This document shows, one piece after another, positions 18,993 through 28,831 of a DNA stretch of 64,000 nt. The position numbers were made by a program, and so were the translations under genes. Location of the stretch: assembly GCA_035268985.1 (NCBI GenBank), contig DATFJV010000096.1:1-64000 (forward strand). Reading direction: 5' to 3'. Source of the DNA: JAAYHV01 sp035268985. GTDB taxonomy: Bacteria > Bacillota > Clostridia > Peptostreptococcales > Anaerovoracaceae. The first letter of the stretch is position 1, and each line of letters starts with the position of its first letter. A model generated the notes under the pieces. The model saw only the letters and a list, made by a program, of their open reading frames with translations, was not told the origin of the DNA and made no database searches.

Positions 18993-21617
18993 ATGATGAA
19001 ATTTGTTTATTCTTTCAATGAAGGCTCAAAAGACATGAAAGGTCTATTGGGGGGGAAAGGCGCGAACCTCGCAGAAATGACGAAAATAGGTTTGCCTGTA
19101 CCTTTTGGTTTTACAGTTACAACTGATGCTTGTAACATGTATTTAGAAGAAGGTAGTGTACTTACCGATCAAATGGTAAAAGAAATCTATGAAAAACTTA
19201 GTGAATTGGAACAGGTGTCGGGAAAGACATTTGGTAGCATTGATGATCCTCTATTAGTTTCAGTTAGATCAGGAGCTGTAATATCCATGCCTGGAATGAT
19301 GGATACAATACTTAATCTTGGTTTAAATGATGAATCAGTAGTTGGACTAGCGAAGTTGACAGAAAATGAAAGATTTGCATATGATAGTTATAGAAGATTC
19401 ATTCAAATGTTCGGAGATGTGGTAATGGAAATTTCCAAATCCAAATTTGATGAAGTTTTCGAAGATCAAAAGAAAAAGGCAGGAGCTAAAGTTGATGTTG
19501 AATTAAAAACTGAAGATTTAAAACAAGTAATTGTTGGGTACAAAGAAGTTGTTAAACAAGAACTTGGAAGAGATTTTCCACAAGAACCCAAAGAACAGCT
19601 GATGGAAGCTATAAAAGCTGTATTTCGTTCTTGGAATAATGAAAGAGCAATTCTTTACAGAAAACTCAATGATATACCAGCATCACTTGGTACAGCAGTG
19701 AATGTTCAATCGATGGTATTTGGTAATATGGGTGATACTTCTGGTACTGGAGTAGCATTTACGAGAAGTCCAGTGGATGGAGAAAATAAGATATTTGGAG
19801 AATTTTTAGTAAACGCTCAAGGTGAAGATGTTGTAGCAGGTATAAGGACTCCACAGCCTATATCTGAATTGGCTAACACTTTCCCTAATGTTTATAAAAA
19901 GTTTGAAGATATTTCTAGAATCTTAGAAAATCACTATCTTGACATGCAAGATATGGAATTTACTGTTGAAAGAGAAAGCCTATACATGCTCCAAACAAGG
20001 ACAGGTAAAAGAACTGCAAAAGCATCTGTTAAATTAGCAGTAGATTTTGTAGAAGAAGGGTTAATTGACAAAGAAACAGCGATAACAAGAGTAGGAACTG
20101 ATCAGGTCGACCAATTACTCCACCCTAAATTTGATGATGATGAGGTTAAAAATGCAAAGCTTTTAGCCACTGGACTTGCGGCATCGCCAGGTGCGGCAAC
20201 TGGTGCAATATATTTCACAGCTGAAGATGTTGCGAAAGCTGTTGAGAACGGTGAAAAGGCAATATTAGTTAGACAGGAAACATCTCCAGAAGATTTAGCA
20301 GGAATGGTTGCAGCTGAAGGAATATTTACAGCAAGGGGCGGAATGACATCCCACGCTGCTGTAGTTGCTAGAGGTATGGGAAAATGTTGTGTATCAGGTT
20401 GCTCTAGTGCTCAAATAGACGAAAAAACTAAGACATTAGTAATAGATGATGTAGTATTTAACGAAGGTGATAGAATTTCACTTAACGGTACAACTGGTAA
20501 TGTTTACTTGGGCGCTATTAAAACTGTAATGCCTAAACTATCAGGCGATTTTGGAACTATAATGAAATGGTCTGATGAAATAAGAACATTAAAAGTTAGA
20601 ACAAATGCAGACAATCCTAAGGATGCTAAACAAGCAGTAGATTTTGGGGCTGAAGGAATAGGTCTTTGCAGAACAGAGCACATGTTCTTTGAAGCTGAAA
20701 GGATCTTAGCAATAAGAAGAATGATAATGGCCAATTCTAAAGAGGAAAGAAAAGAAGCTCTTATGGCACTTTTACCATATCAAAAAGATGATTTTGTGGG
20801 AATCTTTAAGGCAATGGAAGATAGACCTGTTACCATTAGACTTTTAGATCCACCGCTTCATGAATTCCTACCTAAAACTGAAGAAGAAACTAAAGAGTTA
20901 TCAAAAGAATTTAATATACCTTTTGAAAAGCTTGTTAGCAAAGGTGAAGAACTTCATGAGCAAAATCCAATGCTCGGCCATAGAGGCTGTAGATTAGCTG
21001 TTACATATCCTGAAATAGCTGAAATGCAAGCTGAAGCAATTATTACAGCTGCCATAGAAGTTAAGCAAGAAACAGGATTAAATGTTAAACCTGAAATAAT
21101 GATACCATTGGTTGGAATCCAAAATGAGCTTAAAGATGTAAAAGCAACAGTTGTTAAGAAAATAGATGACTGCTTTGATAAATTGCAAGATAAGGTGGAA
21201 TACAGTATAGGAACTATGATAGAAATTCCTAGAGCAGCTTTATTGGCTGATAATATAGCTGAAGATGCTGAATTCTTCTCATTTGGAACAAACGACTTGA
21301 CTCAAATGACTTTTGGCTTTTCTAGAGATGATACAGGAAAGATAATAAAAGAATACGTTGATAAAGAAGTTCTTGAATCTGATCCATTCCAAACTGTAGA
21401 TCAGAAAGGTGTTGGCAAATTGGTAAGCATGGGTGTTGAGCTTGGTAAGAAGACTAGACCTAACATAAAACTTGGAGTTTGTGGAGAACATGGTGGAGAT
21501 CCTAAATCCATAGAGTTCTTTAATAATGTTGGGCTAAGCTACGTATCATGTTCACCATTTAGAGTGCCAGTAGCAAGATTAGCGGCTGCTCAAGCTACTA
21601 TAAAAGCTAAAAATTAA
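18993..21617 (+). CDS. ppdK: Pyruvate, phosphate dikinase
   Basis: Interconverts pyruvate + ATP + Pi and PEP + AMP + PPi. 874 residues from ATG 18993, matching the clostridial enzyme. The catalytic His is His454 in GGMTSHAAVVARG. The N-terminal ATP-grasp part (KGLLGGKGANLAEM, SVRSGAVISMPGMMD) and the C-terminal PEP/pyruvate barrel (RTEHMFF, MLGHRGCRL, GVCGEHGGDP) are intact. ATG 18996 is an alternative one codon later; upstream in-frame codons overlap the glycyl-tRNA synthetase gene. The regulatory kinase/phosphatase that often sits next to ppdK is not here. It fits PPi-linked glycolysis in an anaerobe. Confidence 0.96.
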   Translation: MMKFVYSFNEGSKDMKGLLGGKGANLAEMTKIGLPVPFGFTVTTDACNMYLEEGSVLTDQMVKEIYEKLSELEQVSGKTFGSIDDPLLVSVRSGAVISMPGMMDTILNLGLNDESVVGLAKLTENERFAYDSYRRFIQMFGDVVMEISKSKFDEVFEDQKKKAGAKVDVELKTEDLKQVIVGYKEVVKQELGRDFPQEPKEQLMEAIKAVFRSWNNERAILYRKLNDIPASLGTAVNVQSMVFGNMGDTSGTGVAFTRSPVDGENKIFGEFLVNAQGEDVVAGIRTPQPISELANTFPNVYKKFEDISRILENHYLDMQDMEFTVERESLYMLQTRTGKRTAKASVKLAVDFVEEGLIDKETAITRVGTDQVDQLLHPKFDDDEVKNAKLLATGLAASPGAATGAIYFTAEDVAKAVENGEKAILVRQETSPEDLAGMVAAEGIFTARGGMTSHAAVVARGMGKCCVSGCSSAQIDEKTKTLVIDDVVFNEGDRISLNGTTGNVYLGAIKTVMPKLSGDFGTIMKWSDEIRTLKVRTNADNPKDAKQAVDFGAEGIGLCRTEHMFFEAERILAIRRMIMANSKEERKEALMALLPYQKDDFVGIFKAMEDRPVTIRLLDPPLHEFLPKTEEETKELSKEFNIPFEKLVSKGEELHEQNPMLGHRGCRLAVTYPEIAEMQAEAIITAAIEVKQETGLNVKPEIMIPLVGIQNELKDVKATVVKKIDDCFDKLQDKVEYSIGTMIEIPRAALLADNIAEDAEFFSFGTNDLTQMTFGFSRDDTGKIIKEYVDKEVLESDPFQTVDQKGVGKLVSMGVELGKKTRPNIKLGVCGEHGGDPKSIEFFNNVGLSYVSCSPFRVPVARLAAAQATIKAKN

Positions 21618-21628
21618 TTAAATTTCAT

Positions 21629-21667
21629 AAAGCTCTACACTTTATAGATGTGGAGCTTTATTTATTT
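21629..21667 (+). terminator. Terminator after ppdK
   Basis: AAAGCTC (21629-21635) pairs with GAGCTTT (21653-21659), with an added CAC/GTG pairing beyond a 2-nt bulge, followed by a T-rich stretch. It closes the long unit from rpsU/phoH to ppdK. Confidence 0.82.
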
Positions 21668-21723
21668 GTTAAAAGTTGATATAATAATTTTATGAGTTAA
21701 TCAATTTAACATAGGAGAATTTC

Positions 21724-24102
21724 ATGACAACCCATAAATATGTAGTTTCAAAAGAGGAATCAAGCGTACTTAATAAACTTCCGGGAGCCATTTGCATATT
21801 TCAAGATATCGACGATGATGTCCTTATGATTTTTGCAAATAAAGCATCATTGAAGATGTTCAACATGAGTTATGATGAGCTTGTAAACTTTTATAATAAA
21901 GATTTATACAATTTTACCCATCCTGAAGATGCTAATAATCTTAAAGTAAAAACAAGAAAAATGCTTAGAGGAGAAAACTTGAGCGATTTTTCCTATAGGG
22001 TTAAGCTTAATGGTAGCGAAGATTATTCTTTAATACACGAAAGGTGGAATTTGGTTAGGACCGATGATGGTTGCGAAATTGGCTTAGTTGCTATGAGTGA
22101 TCTTACAAGGGAAATGAAAAGCCAAGATACAAAAATTAGATTATTATCAAAAAAATATGATGATGCCATGAGAAATAAGGCAAGAACTGATACAAACTTA
22201 ATGACCTTTATACAATTTGATTTAACAGAAGACAGAATTATTGGTGGTGATTTTTCTAAAGATATAAAGGTTAGTTTTACGTGGAAAGATTTGTTGCAAA
22301 ATGAGTGTAACAATATAATTGATGAAAATCAAAAATTAATATTCAAGAATACTTTAACAGAAGAGTATGTTAGGGAATGTGCATATAGTTCCAATGGAAT
22401 ATCTTTAACATATAAAAGGAAAGCTATAGTTGATAAGAAATCGACTATGTGGGTTAGATTAGATATAAATTTTTCTGATAATCCTATGAATAATAACAAT
22501 TTAGCTTACATTTATCTTTATGATATTAACAGTGAAGTTGTCACTGACATATTTTTGAAATATGCTATTACTGACATATATGACTATATACAGCGAATAG
22601 ATTTGAACAATGATAGTTATACAACTTTTATTTCAAATATATATAGAGATAAATACTTGTCTAGATTAGATGGTAATGATTACTTTAAGCAAAAAGATAG
22701 AAAAGATTTTTTTGGATATCAATATTTAAGCAAGTTAGGGAGTCAACTTAATAAGGAATATTTAATCGATTATTTAAGTAAAAATGATAAATATTCTAAA
22801 GATTTTACAATTATAGAAGATGAGTCAAATCTCAAGTATAAGCGTATAACAATTAAATATGTAGATGAATTAAAAGATTCCATATGTTTGGCACAACAAG
22901 ATTTTACAGAAAGTATGATAGAAGAACTTGAAAAGAATATGAAATTGGAAAATGCCTTAAAAGAAGCCGAAAAAGCCAGTGTCATAAAAACTAAATTTTT
23001 GGCTAACATGAGCCATGATATGAGAACCCCTATGAATGCGATAATTGGGCTATCAAGCTTCGGGGTTGAGGAAACAAAGGAAATCAAATCAAAGGAATAT
23101 TTTAAACAGATTATCGATAGTTCGGAGTATTTATTAAATTTACTTAATGACTTGCTTGATATGAATAAGCTTGAAAGTGGTAGCGTAATATTGAATAATC
23201 AAGTGGTTGATATGAAATCTTTGATAAGCGAAATTCAAAGTATTGTAAAGACAAAGGCGGATAATAAGAAACAACAATTTACCATAACTTTAAATAAAGA
23301 TTTCAATGATAAATTATTAAAAATCGATAAGCAAAGAGTACAACAAATACTAATAAATGTTTTGAGCAATGCAATAAAATATACTAACAAAAATGGTTAT
23401 ATAAATTGGGATGTTAGATTTGAAAAGGCCGATAAAAAAGATTTAATGATTAATAAAATAAGCGACAACGGTGTTGGTATAAGCCAAGAAAATTTACCTT
23501 ATATATTTGATGCATTTTACCAAGAAAGGAATAATCTTTCAAAATCAGAAGAGGGAAGTGGTTTAGGTCTAGCTATTACTAAAAATCTGTTGGAACTAAT
23601 GGATGGAGATATAAAATGTACATCTAAGTTGGGCGAAGGCAGTGAATTTACAATTACAATTCCTATGGGTAAATGTGAATCTGAAGATGAGAAATGTATT
23701 ATAAAGGAGAATGTTTCTTATGAATATTCAATTCTATATAATAAAAAAATCTTATTATGTGAAGACAATAATATAAATGCTAAAATTGCAAGAAAGATGT
23801 TGGAACAACAAAATATTAAAGTGGATTTGGCTTGTAATGGTGAAGAAGCATGCAAAATGGTTGAAGCTAAAGAATATGACTGTATTATTATGGATATTAA
23901 AATGCCTGTAATGGACGGAATAACAGCTGCTAAAAATATAAGGTTGAAGGATAATAACACACCAATAATTGCATTATCTGCCAATGCATATGAGGAAGAC
24001 ATTAATGAATCACTAAGTGTTGGCATGAATGCACATTTAGCAAAGCCGATTGATAAAGAAAAATTATATAAAAGTTTGATAAAAAACATTAAAGGTGATT
24101 AA
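21724..24102 (+). CDS. Hybrid sensor histidine kinase with C-terminal receiver
   Basis: 792 residues, no membrane segment visible, so it is probably cytoplasmic. In order: a PAS-like domain (about 10-135), a long middle part (140-400) with no family I can name, HisKA with phospho-acceptor His431 in MSHDMRTPMNAI, HATPase with the N box near 545 (NVLSNAIKYTNK), a DNGVGI box and GSGLGLAI, then a receiver domain (about 677-788) with Asp724 in IIMDIKMPVMDG and the conserved Lys in AKPIDKEKL. There is no separate response regulator or output domain beside it. The same layout occurs in many clostridial hybrid kinases of unknown signal. Confidence 0.92.
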   Translation: MTTHKYVVSKEESSVLNKLPGAICIFQDIDDDVLMIFANKASLKMFNMSYDELVNFYNKDLYNFTHPEDANNLKVKTRKMLRGENLSDFSYRVKLNGSEDYSLIHERWNLVRTDDGCEIGLVAMSDLTREMKSQDTKIRLLSKKYDDAMRNKARTDTNLMTFIQFDLTEDRIIGGDFSKDIKVSFTWKDLLQNECNNIIDENQKLIFKNTLTEEYVRECAYSSNGISLTYKRKAIVDKKSTMWVRLDINFSDNPMNNNNLAYIYLYDINSEVVTDIFLKYAITDIYDYIQRIDLNNDSYTTFISNIYRDKYLSRLDGNDYFKQKDRKDFFGYQYLSKLGSQLNKEYLIDYLSKNDKYSKDFTIIEDESNLKYKRITIKYVDELKDSICLAQQDFTESMIEELEKNMKLENALKEAEKASVIKTKFLANMSHDMRTPMNAIIGLSSFGVEETKEIKSKEYFKQIIDSSEYLLNLLNDLLDMNKLESGSVILNNQVVDMKSLISEIQSIVKTKADNKKQQFTITLNKDFNDKLLKIDKQRVQQILINVLSNAIKYTNKNGYINWDVRFEKADKKDLMINKISDNGVGISQENLPYIFDAFYQERNNLSKSEEGSGLGLAITKNLLELMDGDIKCTSKLGEGSEFTITIPMGKCESEDEKCIIKENVSYEYSILYNKKILLCEDNNINAKIARKMLEQQNIKVDLACNGEEACKMVEAKEYDCIIMDIKMPVMDGITAAKNIRLKDNNTPIIALSANAYEEDINESLSVGMNAHLAKPIDKEKLYKSLIKNIKGD

Positions 24103-24107
24103 AAATA

Positions 24108-25034
24108 ATGATCAGTGATAGATATTTAGTATTAAGCGGAATAATGGGACATGTAGTAGGCGATGCTTTAGGTCTTCCCGTTGAATTTAGAGAAAGACAT
24201 GAATTAATGGAAGACCCTGTAATTGACATGAGAGAGTATGGAACATATAATCAGCCTAAAGGCACATGGTCAGACGATACAGCCATGACATTATGTCTTA
24301 TGGATAGCCTTAAGAACGGTATTAACTATTATGATATTATGGAAAATTTTAAAAAATGGTTTGAAAAAGGCGAGTACACGCCGCATAATGAAGCTTTTGA
24401 TATAGGTAATGCTACTCAAAGGGCTATAGTTAGGTATATTAGCGGAAGTGAGCCCTTAGAATGTGGAGGTAAAAGCTATAGAGATAACGGAAATGGTGCT
24501 TTGATGAGAATATTGCCTCTCTGCTATTTTCTAAAAGATTATGAATTAAAGGAAACGCAAATTATCGTAACAAATATTGCAAGTTTAACTCATAACCATG
24601 ATAGAAGTCATATAGCTTGTTTAATATATATATTAATTGGTATTAATTTAATAAATGGTAATGATTTAAAAAATAGTATTAATGATAGTTTAAAAAAAGT
24701 TTGTGAATTATATATTGGGAATAAAGAATTATCAAAATATAGTAGACTAATGGAACAAAATTTTTTCTCTTTATCAATAAATGATGTAAAAAGCACCGGT
24801 TATGTTGTAGATACTTTAGAAGCAGTTATATGGTGCTTAGTAAATACGGATTCATATAAATCGGCGATATTAAAGGCTGTAAATCTTGGAGATGATACAG
24901 ATACTGTTGGTGCGATAACAGGGGGGTTAGCGGGCATTTATTATGGATATGACGCTATTCCTGAAGATTGGGTTAATAGTTTGGTTAAAAAAGAATATTT
25001 AATAATGAAGTGTGAAAACTTAGCAAAAATATAA
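24108..25034 (+). CDS. ADP-ribosylglycohydrolase family protein (DraG-like)
   Basis: 308 residues; predicted to remove ADP-ribose from proteins or small molecules using a two-metal centre. Metal ligands are in WSDDTAMTL near the N-terminus and GDDTDTVGAITGGLAG near the C-terminus, with the family start ILSGIMGHVVGDALGLPVEF. It starts 5 nt after the histidine kinase gene and is likely co-transcribed. No ADP-ribosyltransferase partner (such as DraT) or nitrogenase gene is present, so the substrate is unknown. Confidence 0.9.
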   Translation: MISDRYLVLSGIMGHVVGDALGLPVEFRERHELMEDPVIDMREYGTYNQPKGTWSDDTAMTLCLMDSLKNGINYYDIMENFKKWFEKGEYTPHNEAFDIGNATQRAIVRYISGSEPLECGGKSYRDNGNGALMRILPLCYFLKDYELKETQIIVTNIASLTHNHDRSHIACLIYILIGINLINGNDLKNSINDSLKKVCELYIGNKELSKYSRLMEQNFFSLSINDVKSTGYVVDTLEAVIWCLVNTDSYKSAILKAVNLGDDTDTVGAITGGLAGIYYGYDAIPEDWVNSLVKKEYLIMKCENLAKI

Positions 25035-25068
25035 AGTGCTCCGAATAATCGGAGCACTACTATTTTTT
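25035..25068. terminator. Terminator between convergent genes
   Basis: AGTGCTCCGA (25035-25044) pairs perfectly with TCGGAGCACT (25049-25058), a 10-bp stem with a 4-nt loop. A T-run follows at 25062-25067 for the plus strand. It separates the ADP-ribosylglycohydrolase gene from the minus-strand aminopeptidase and can also serve the latter. Confidence 0.88.
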
Positions 25069-26446
25069 AAGATTCAAGCAGAAATGCTTTGTAACCTTTC
25101 ATAGCTTCGTAAACATCTGCTTTGCTTACTACTTCCCAAGGAGCATGCATATTTAAAACAGGTACACCACTATCAACTACGTTCATCCCATAAAGAGCCA
25201 TTATATATGCAATAGTACCGCCTCCCCCAGCATCAACTTTACCGAGTTCACTTGATTGAAAGGAAACATTGTTTTTATGTAAAATATTTCTTAAATAAGC
25301 TAAATATTCTGGGTTGGCATCATTTGAACCACCTTTACCCCTTGATCCTGTATATTTATTGAAAACTAAGCCCATACCAAACATGGCAGAATTCTTTTTA
25401 TCATATACATTATCAAAGGTGGGATCATAAGCTGCCGATACATCTGAAGAAAGCATCATACTGTTTGATAATGTCCTACGCAAGTTTAGTTCCGAATAAA
25501 CTCCCATAAGTTCCAGGACCTCAGACATAGTATTTTCAAAGAACCTAGATTGCATACCAGTAGCTCCAACGCTGCCAATTTCTTCTTTATCGACGAATAA
25601 GCTGCATGAAGTTTTCTTAGGGTTTTCAACATCTAGCATTGCAACAAGCGAGGTATATGTGCATACTCTGTCGTCATGACCATATGACATAATCATGCTT
25701 TTATCAAAGCCAGCTTCCCTTGCTGGCCCTGCGGGAACAATTTCCAATTCAGCTGACCAAAAATCGTCCTCATCTATAGAATACTTTTTTTTCAATAGCT
25801 TCAAAATATTTGCTTTCACAGCATCTTTATCTTCTTTTTTTAGTGGTATAGAACCAACTATAACATCTAATTGTTCGCCTTCAATAACTTTAGCACTTTT
25901 CTTATCCATTTGTTCTGAAGAAAGATGTATTAATAAATCACTTATAAAGAAAACTGGGTCCTTAGTGTTTTCTCCAACAACAATATTTACTTTGGTTCCA
26001 TCTTTTTTAATAACAACACCATGAATTGCCAGTGGTAATGTTACCCATTGATATTTTTTAATCCCCCCGTAATAATGAGTGTCTAAATAAGCGAATTCGG
26101 ATTTTTCATAAAGCGGATTTTGTTTTAAATCCAATCTAGGAGAATCAACATGTGCACCTAATATATTCATACCCTCATTAATATCATCTTCACCGATATT
26201 AAGCATTAATAAGGTTTTATCCATACAGTTTGCATAAACTTTATCACCAGGCTTGAGATTTGACTTATTGGCGTAAAGATTTTTAATATCTTTATATCCT
26301 TTCTCTTCAGCTTGCTCAATTAATAAGTTAATACACTCTCTTTCAGTTTTACCTTTACTTAAAAACTTTATATAATCTTTGTTTAAAGATTCCAAAGCTT
26401 TCAGTTCTTTATTGTCATATTTTGTCCATACATTTATATCTTTCAT
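25067..26446 (-). CDS. M18 family aminopeptidase
   Basis: Cytoplasmic zinc aminopeptidase, 459 residues, of the aspartyl-aminopeptidase (ApeA/Lap4) family. Visible features are GAHVDSPRLDLK with the first metal His, the HYYGGIKKYQW segment, DKEEIGSVGATG with the catalytic Glu pair, the GGGGTIAY region, and HAPWE with the last metal ligand. The start at 26446 has AAAGGAG about 8 nt upstream on its strand. It is transcribed alone, divergent from the EtfA-like gene. A role in peptide turnover is expected for the family. Confidence 0.92.
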   Translation of the reverse strand: MKDINVWTKYDNKELKALESLNKDYIKFLSKGKTERECINLLIEQAEEKGYKDIKNLYANKSNLKPGDKVYANCMDKTLLMLNIGEDDINEGMNILGAHVDSPRLDLKQNPLYEKSEFAYLDTHYYGGIKKYQWVTLPLAIHGVVIKKDGTKVNIVVGENTKDPVFFISDLLIHLSSEQMDKKSAKVIEGEQLDVIVGSIPLKKEDKDAVKANILKLLKKKYSIDEDDFWSAELEIVPAGPAREAGFDKSMIMSYGHDDRVCTYTSLVAMLDVENPKKTSCSLFVDKEEIGSVGATGMQSRFFENTMSEVLELMGVYSELNLRRTLSNSMMLSSDVSAAYDPTFDNVYDKKNSAMFGMGLVFNKYTGSRGKGGSNDANPEYLAYLRNILHKNNVSFQSSELGKVDAGGGGTIAYIMALYGMNVVDSGVPVLNMHAPWEVVSKADVYEAMKGYKAFLLES

Positions 26447-26518
26447 AATTTGCTCCTTTACATTTAAATGTAGTTTAGCATAAATAAAGAACTAATTCAA
26501 TTATAATAGATATCTTGG

Positions 26519-26545
26519 TTGACATACATATAGTATACCTATAAA
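26519..26545 (+). promoter_or_regulatory. Putative promoter of the EtfA-like gene
   Basis: TTGACA (26519-26524) followed at 15 bp by TATAAA (26540-26545). The -35 is perfect but the spacing is short, so the exact -10 is uncertain. GGTGGGGAG precedes the gene at 26582. Confidence 0.45.
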
Positions 26546-26581
26546 ATTGTAATAGAATTAATAAAGAGGTGGGGAGATAAT

Positions 26582-27532
26582 ATGGATAAATCTATAGTTG
26601 TTTATATAGAATTAAATAATGGTAGAGTAACGGAATCGTCATATAAAATAACAAAGATAGCATCAGTTATAACTGCTAAGTATAAATTGGAATTACATTT
26701 AATTATTATTATAGATTCTGAAAAATTATATAAAAAAACTGTTAATAGTATCATCGAAGAATTAAAACCTATTCCAATTGATACTATATATTTTGCATAT
26801 GGAAAACTTCCTTATTCCCCTGCTAAATACGGGCAAATTACTAAAATGGTTCGAAATAAATTAGGTGGAGATTTAATAATATATGCAGATACTAAATTAA
26901 ATAACCCCATAGCATCAATGTGTGCTGCTTACAACGGCAGTACATTAACAAAGGATTGTGCAGGTATAGAAATCAGAGATGATGGAATGATAATTATAAC
27001 TGTACAAGGAGAAAAAAGATTAATAGATAAAATAATTACCGAAAATAATAGACCTGCAATAACCATAATTGACGGCGAAGATATTAATGATAATTTATTT
27101 GATAAAGTAAAACATGAATTCAAAAGAACAAAAGTGATCACAAAAGATTATTCATTTTTTGCGCAAGACAGAAATGCTCTTAATAACTATAAAGGAATAG
27201 TAGCACTAGGAGGCGGTGTAAAAGACAAAGAATTAATTCAAAAGGTTCTTGAATTCTGCGATATAAATAATTATGGTTTTGCAAGTACCAAAGCTTTGGT
27301 TGAAGAAGGTAAAGCCCCATTGGATTCATTGATAGATATAAACAATGGAATTAAAGCAGAATGTATTATTGCTTTTGGGGTATATGGAGATGATAATTTC
27401 ATAAAAGCGATAAAAGATGTTAATAGAGTAGTATCTGTAAATATAGATAAGAGAGCACCGATAAATAAAATAGCCCATGAAAATATAATAGGAGATCCAA
27501 AAGAAATAATTTCTACAATGTTAAATGACTAG
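26582..27532 (+). CDS. Divergent solitary EtfA-like protein, probably lacking a normal FAD site
   Basis: 316 residues. The C-terminal 110 residues follow the plan of electron-transfer flavoprotein alpha: IVALGGGVKDKELIQKVLEF aligns with the [18 protein letters not shown] segment of the true EtfA at 58309, and VVSVNIDKRAPINKIAHENI aligns with [20 protein letters not shown]. Between them, the EtfA motifs HQVGQTG and SGAIQH are replaced by LDSLIDINNG and GVYGDDN, so the usual FAD contacts are missing. The N-terminal part has the weak nucleotide-alpha-hydrolase look of ETF domains. No EtfB or dehydrogenase is beside it. It could be a noncanonical ETF subunit or a repurposed scaffold; function unknown. 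Confidence 0.7.
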   Translation: MDKSIVVYIELNNGRVTESSYKITKIASVITAKYKLELHLIIIIDSEKLYKKTVNSIIEELKPIPIDTIYFAYGKLPYSPAKYGQITKMVRNKLGGDLIIYADTKLNNPIASMCAAYNGSTLTKDCAGIEIRDDGMIIITVQGEKRLIDKIITENNRPAITIIDGEDINDNLFDKVKHEFKRTKVITKDYSFFAQDRNALNNYKGIVALGGGVKDKELIQKVLEFCDINNYGFASTKALVEEGKAPLDSLIDINNGIKAECIIAFGVYGDDNFIKAIKDVNRVVSVNIDKRAPINKIAHENIIGDPKEIISTMLND

Positions 27533-27550
27533 GCGAAAGCTTAGTCATTT
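27523..27550. terminator. Bidirectional terminator overlapping two stop codons
   Basis: A 12-bp stem (27523-27534 with 27539-27550) capped by a GAAA tetraloop. The arms carry the ends of both the EtfA-like gene (plus) and the YibE/F gene (minus), with A- and T-rich flanks on each side. Confidence 0.85.
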
Positions 27551-28683
27551 TCGTTATTAAATATCCATGCAGAAAATAATACAGTTATTGGCACAGCCAT
27601 AAGTATTCCAATGCTACCAACTACTCCTTGAATTATTTCAGTAACTATCAATTCTAAATTAAGTAAATAGAATAAGTCTTTGTTATATGCAAAGAATAGT
27701 AGAATAATTGAGAATGAACCACCTACATAGGCTAGGATTAGTGTATTAGTCATTGTGCTTATGGCATCTCTACCAATATTTAATCCTGACTTGATCATTT
27801 TAATAGGAGATTTATCATTCATTTCATATGCAAGTTCTTTCATAGAAGATGCCAGTGAAACAGCTACATCCATTATAGCTCCCAAAGCACCAATTACTAC
27901 TCCTGCCCATACTAAACCTTTAAGATCTATTGATACATCAGATTCAAGCATTGTTAAAAGGATTGAATCCTCATCTACAAGTCCAGTTATTTGTAAGAAG
28001 GAATTAAAGACATATGCTAATATCCCTGCTACCAATATACCACCTAAATTGCCAACTATTGCGCATAAAGTTTTTTTAGTAAGACCATTTAAAATTATTA
28101 CGGTGGTAAATATTATTATTGCAGAAACTATAATTGTGGCTTTATATATATTAATGCCTGATAATATTGCTGGTATATATACACCAAACAGTATTCCTAA
28201 TGTAAGTATTAATGTTATTATTGTGCCAAAACCTTTTGCTTTACCTATTAATAGAATAAGAGCGAAGAAGACTAAAACTAAAATAATGATACCTTTAGTT
28301 CTGTTTGGACCAACATATTGCCAAGTCATGTTTCCATCTTTGGAATTTTCAGTGTATGTTACTAATATTTTATCATTTTTCTCAACTTTTGCAGTGCTTC
28401 CTAATACTTCGCCGGTTAAATATTGTTCAGCATTAATTATTTCACCTTCGTTTTCTCCCGTATCTAGCATGCACTTAAACGTTACTGTAGTGTTTGTTAA
28501 ATCATGCTCATTGCTAACATTTTCATCGACTATAGTTATTACAGTAGCTTTTATGAAATCTTCATCGCTTTCATTTGCTGCACTATAATCAAAAGCTTTG
28601 TTGCCTAATATTATAAATAAGAATGTTGATATTGTAATAAGAGTTATAATTATTAAATCGAGTTGTTTGTTTCTTTTTTCCAT
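27541..28683 (-). CDS. YibE/F-like membrane protein
   Basis: 380 residues. One N-terminal membrane segment is followed by a roughly 90-residue extracytoplasmic part, then seven or so hydrophobic segments (for example GIIILVLVFFALILLIGKAKG). The C-terminal half has the YibE/F family pattern with GALGAIMDVAVSLASSMKEL and MTNTLILAYVGGSFSIILLF. The function of the family is not established. The start at 28683 has TTTGGAGG upstream. It is transcribed alone and convergent with the EtfA-like gene. A long open frame on the opposite strand (27755-28588) is a shadow. Confidence 0.87.
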   Translation of the reverse strand: MEKRNKQLDLIIITLITISTFLFIILGNKAFDYSAANESDEDFIKATVITIVDENVSNEHDLTNTTVTFKCMLDTGENEGEIINAEQYLTGEVLGSTAKVEKNDKILVTYTENSKDGNMTWQYVGPNRTKGIIILVLVFFALILLIGKAKGFGTIITLILTLGILFGVYIPAILSGINIYKATIIVSAIIIFTTVIILNGLTKKTLCAIVGNLGGILVAGILAYVFNSFLQITGLVDEDSILLTMLESDVSIDLKGLVWAGVVIGALGAIMDVAVSLASSMKELAYEMNDKSPIKMIKSGLNIGRDAISTMTNTLILAYVGGSFSIILLFFAYNKDLFYLLNLELIVTEIIQGVVGSIGILMAVPITVLFSAWIFNNEND

Positions 28684-28776
28684 AAAATTCCTCCAAATAA
28701 TTGCTAAAATGATTATATCATAAATTACAAATTATGTATGTTTAAATTAAGTTTTTGTTAAGAAAACAGGGGAATG

Positions 28777-28805
28777 TTGTTTTATATAGAGTTTAATGAT
28801 AGAAT
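28777..28805 (+). promoter_or_regulatory. Promoter of the four-gene membrane operon
   Basis: TTGTTT (28777-28782), 17 bp, TAGAAT (28800-28805), with TGA before the -10 (extended -10). It lies 27 bp before the first start codon at 28832. Confidence 0.6.
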
Positions 28806-28831
28806 AAGTTGATTATATTTAAGGAGATACC

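Noticed and set aside
27755..28588. Long open frame (277 codons) on the plus strand
   Set aside because: It is antisense to the YibE/F gene, whose motifs and ribosome site are clear. The antisense protein is low-complexity (Ile, Pro, Ser, Thr) and has no ribosome site.
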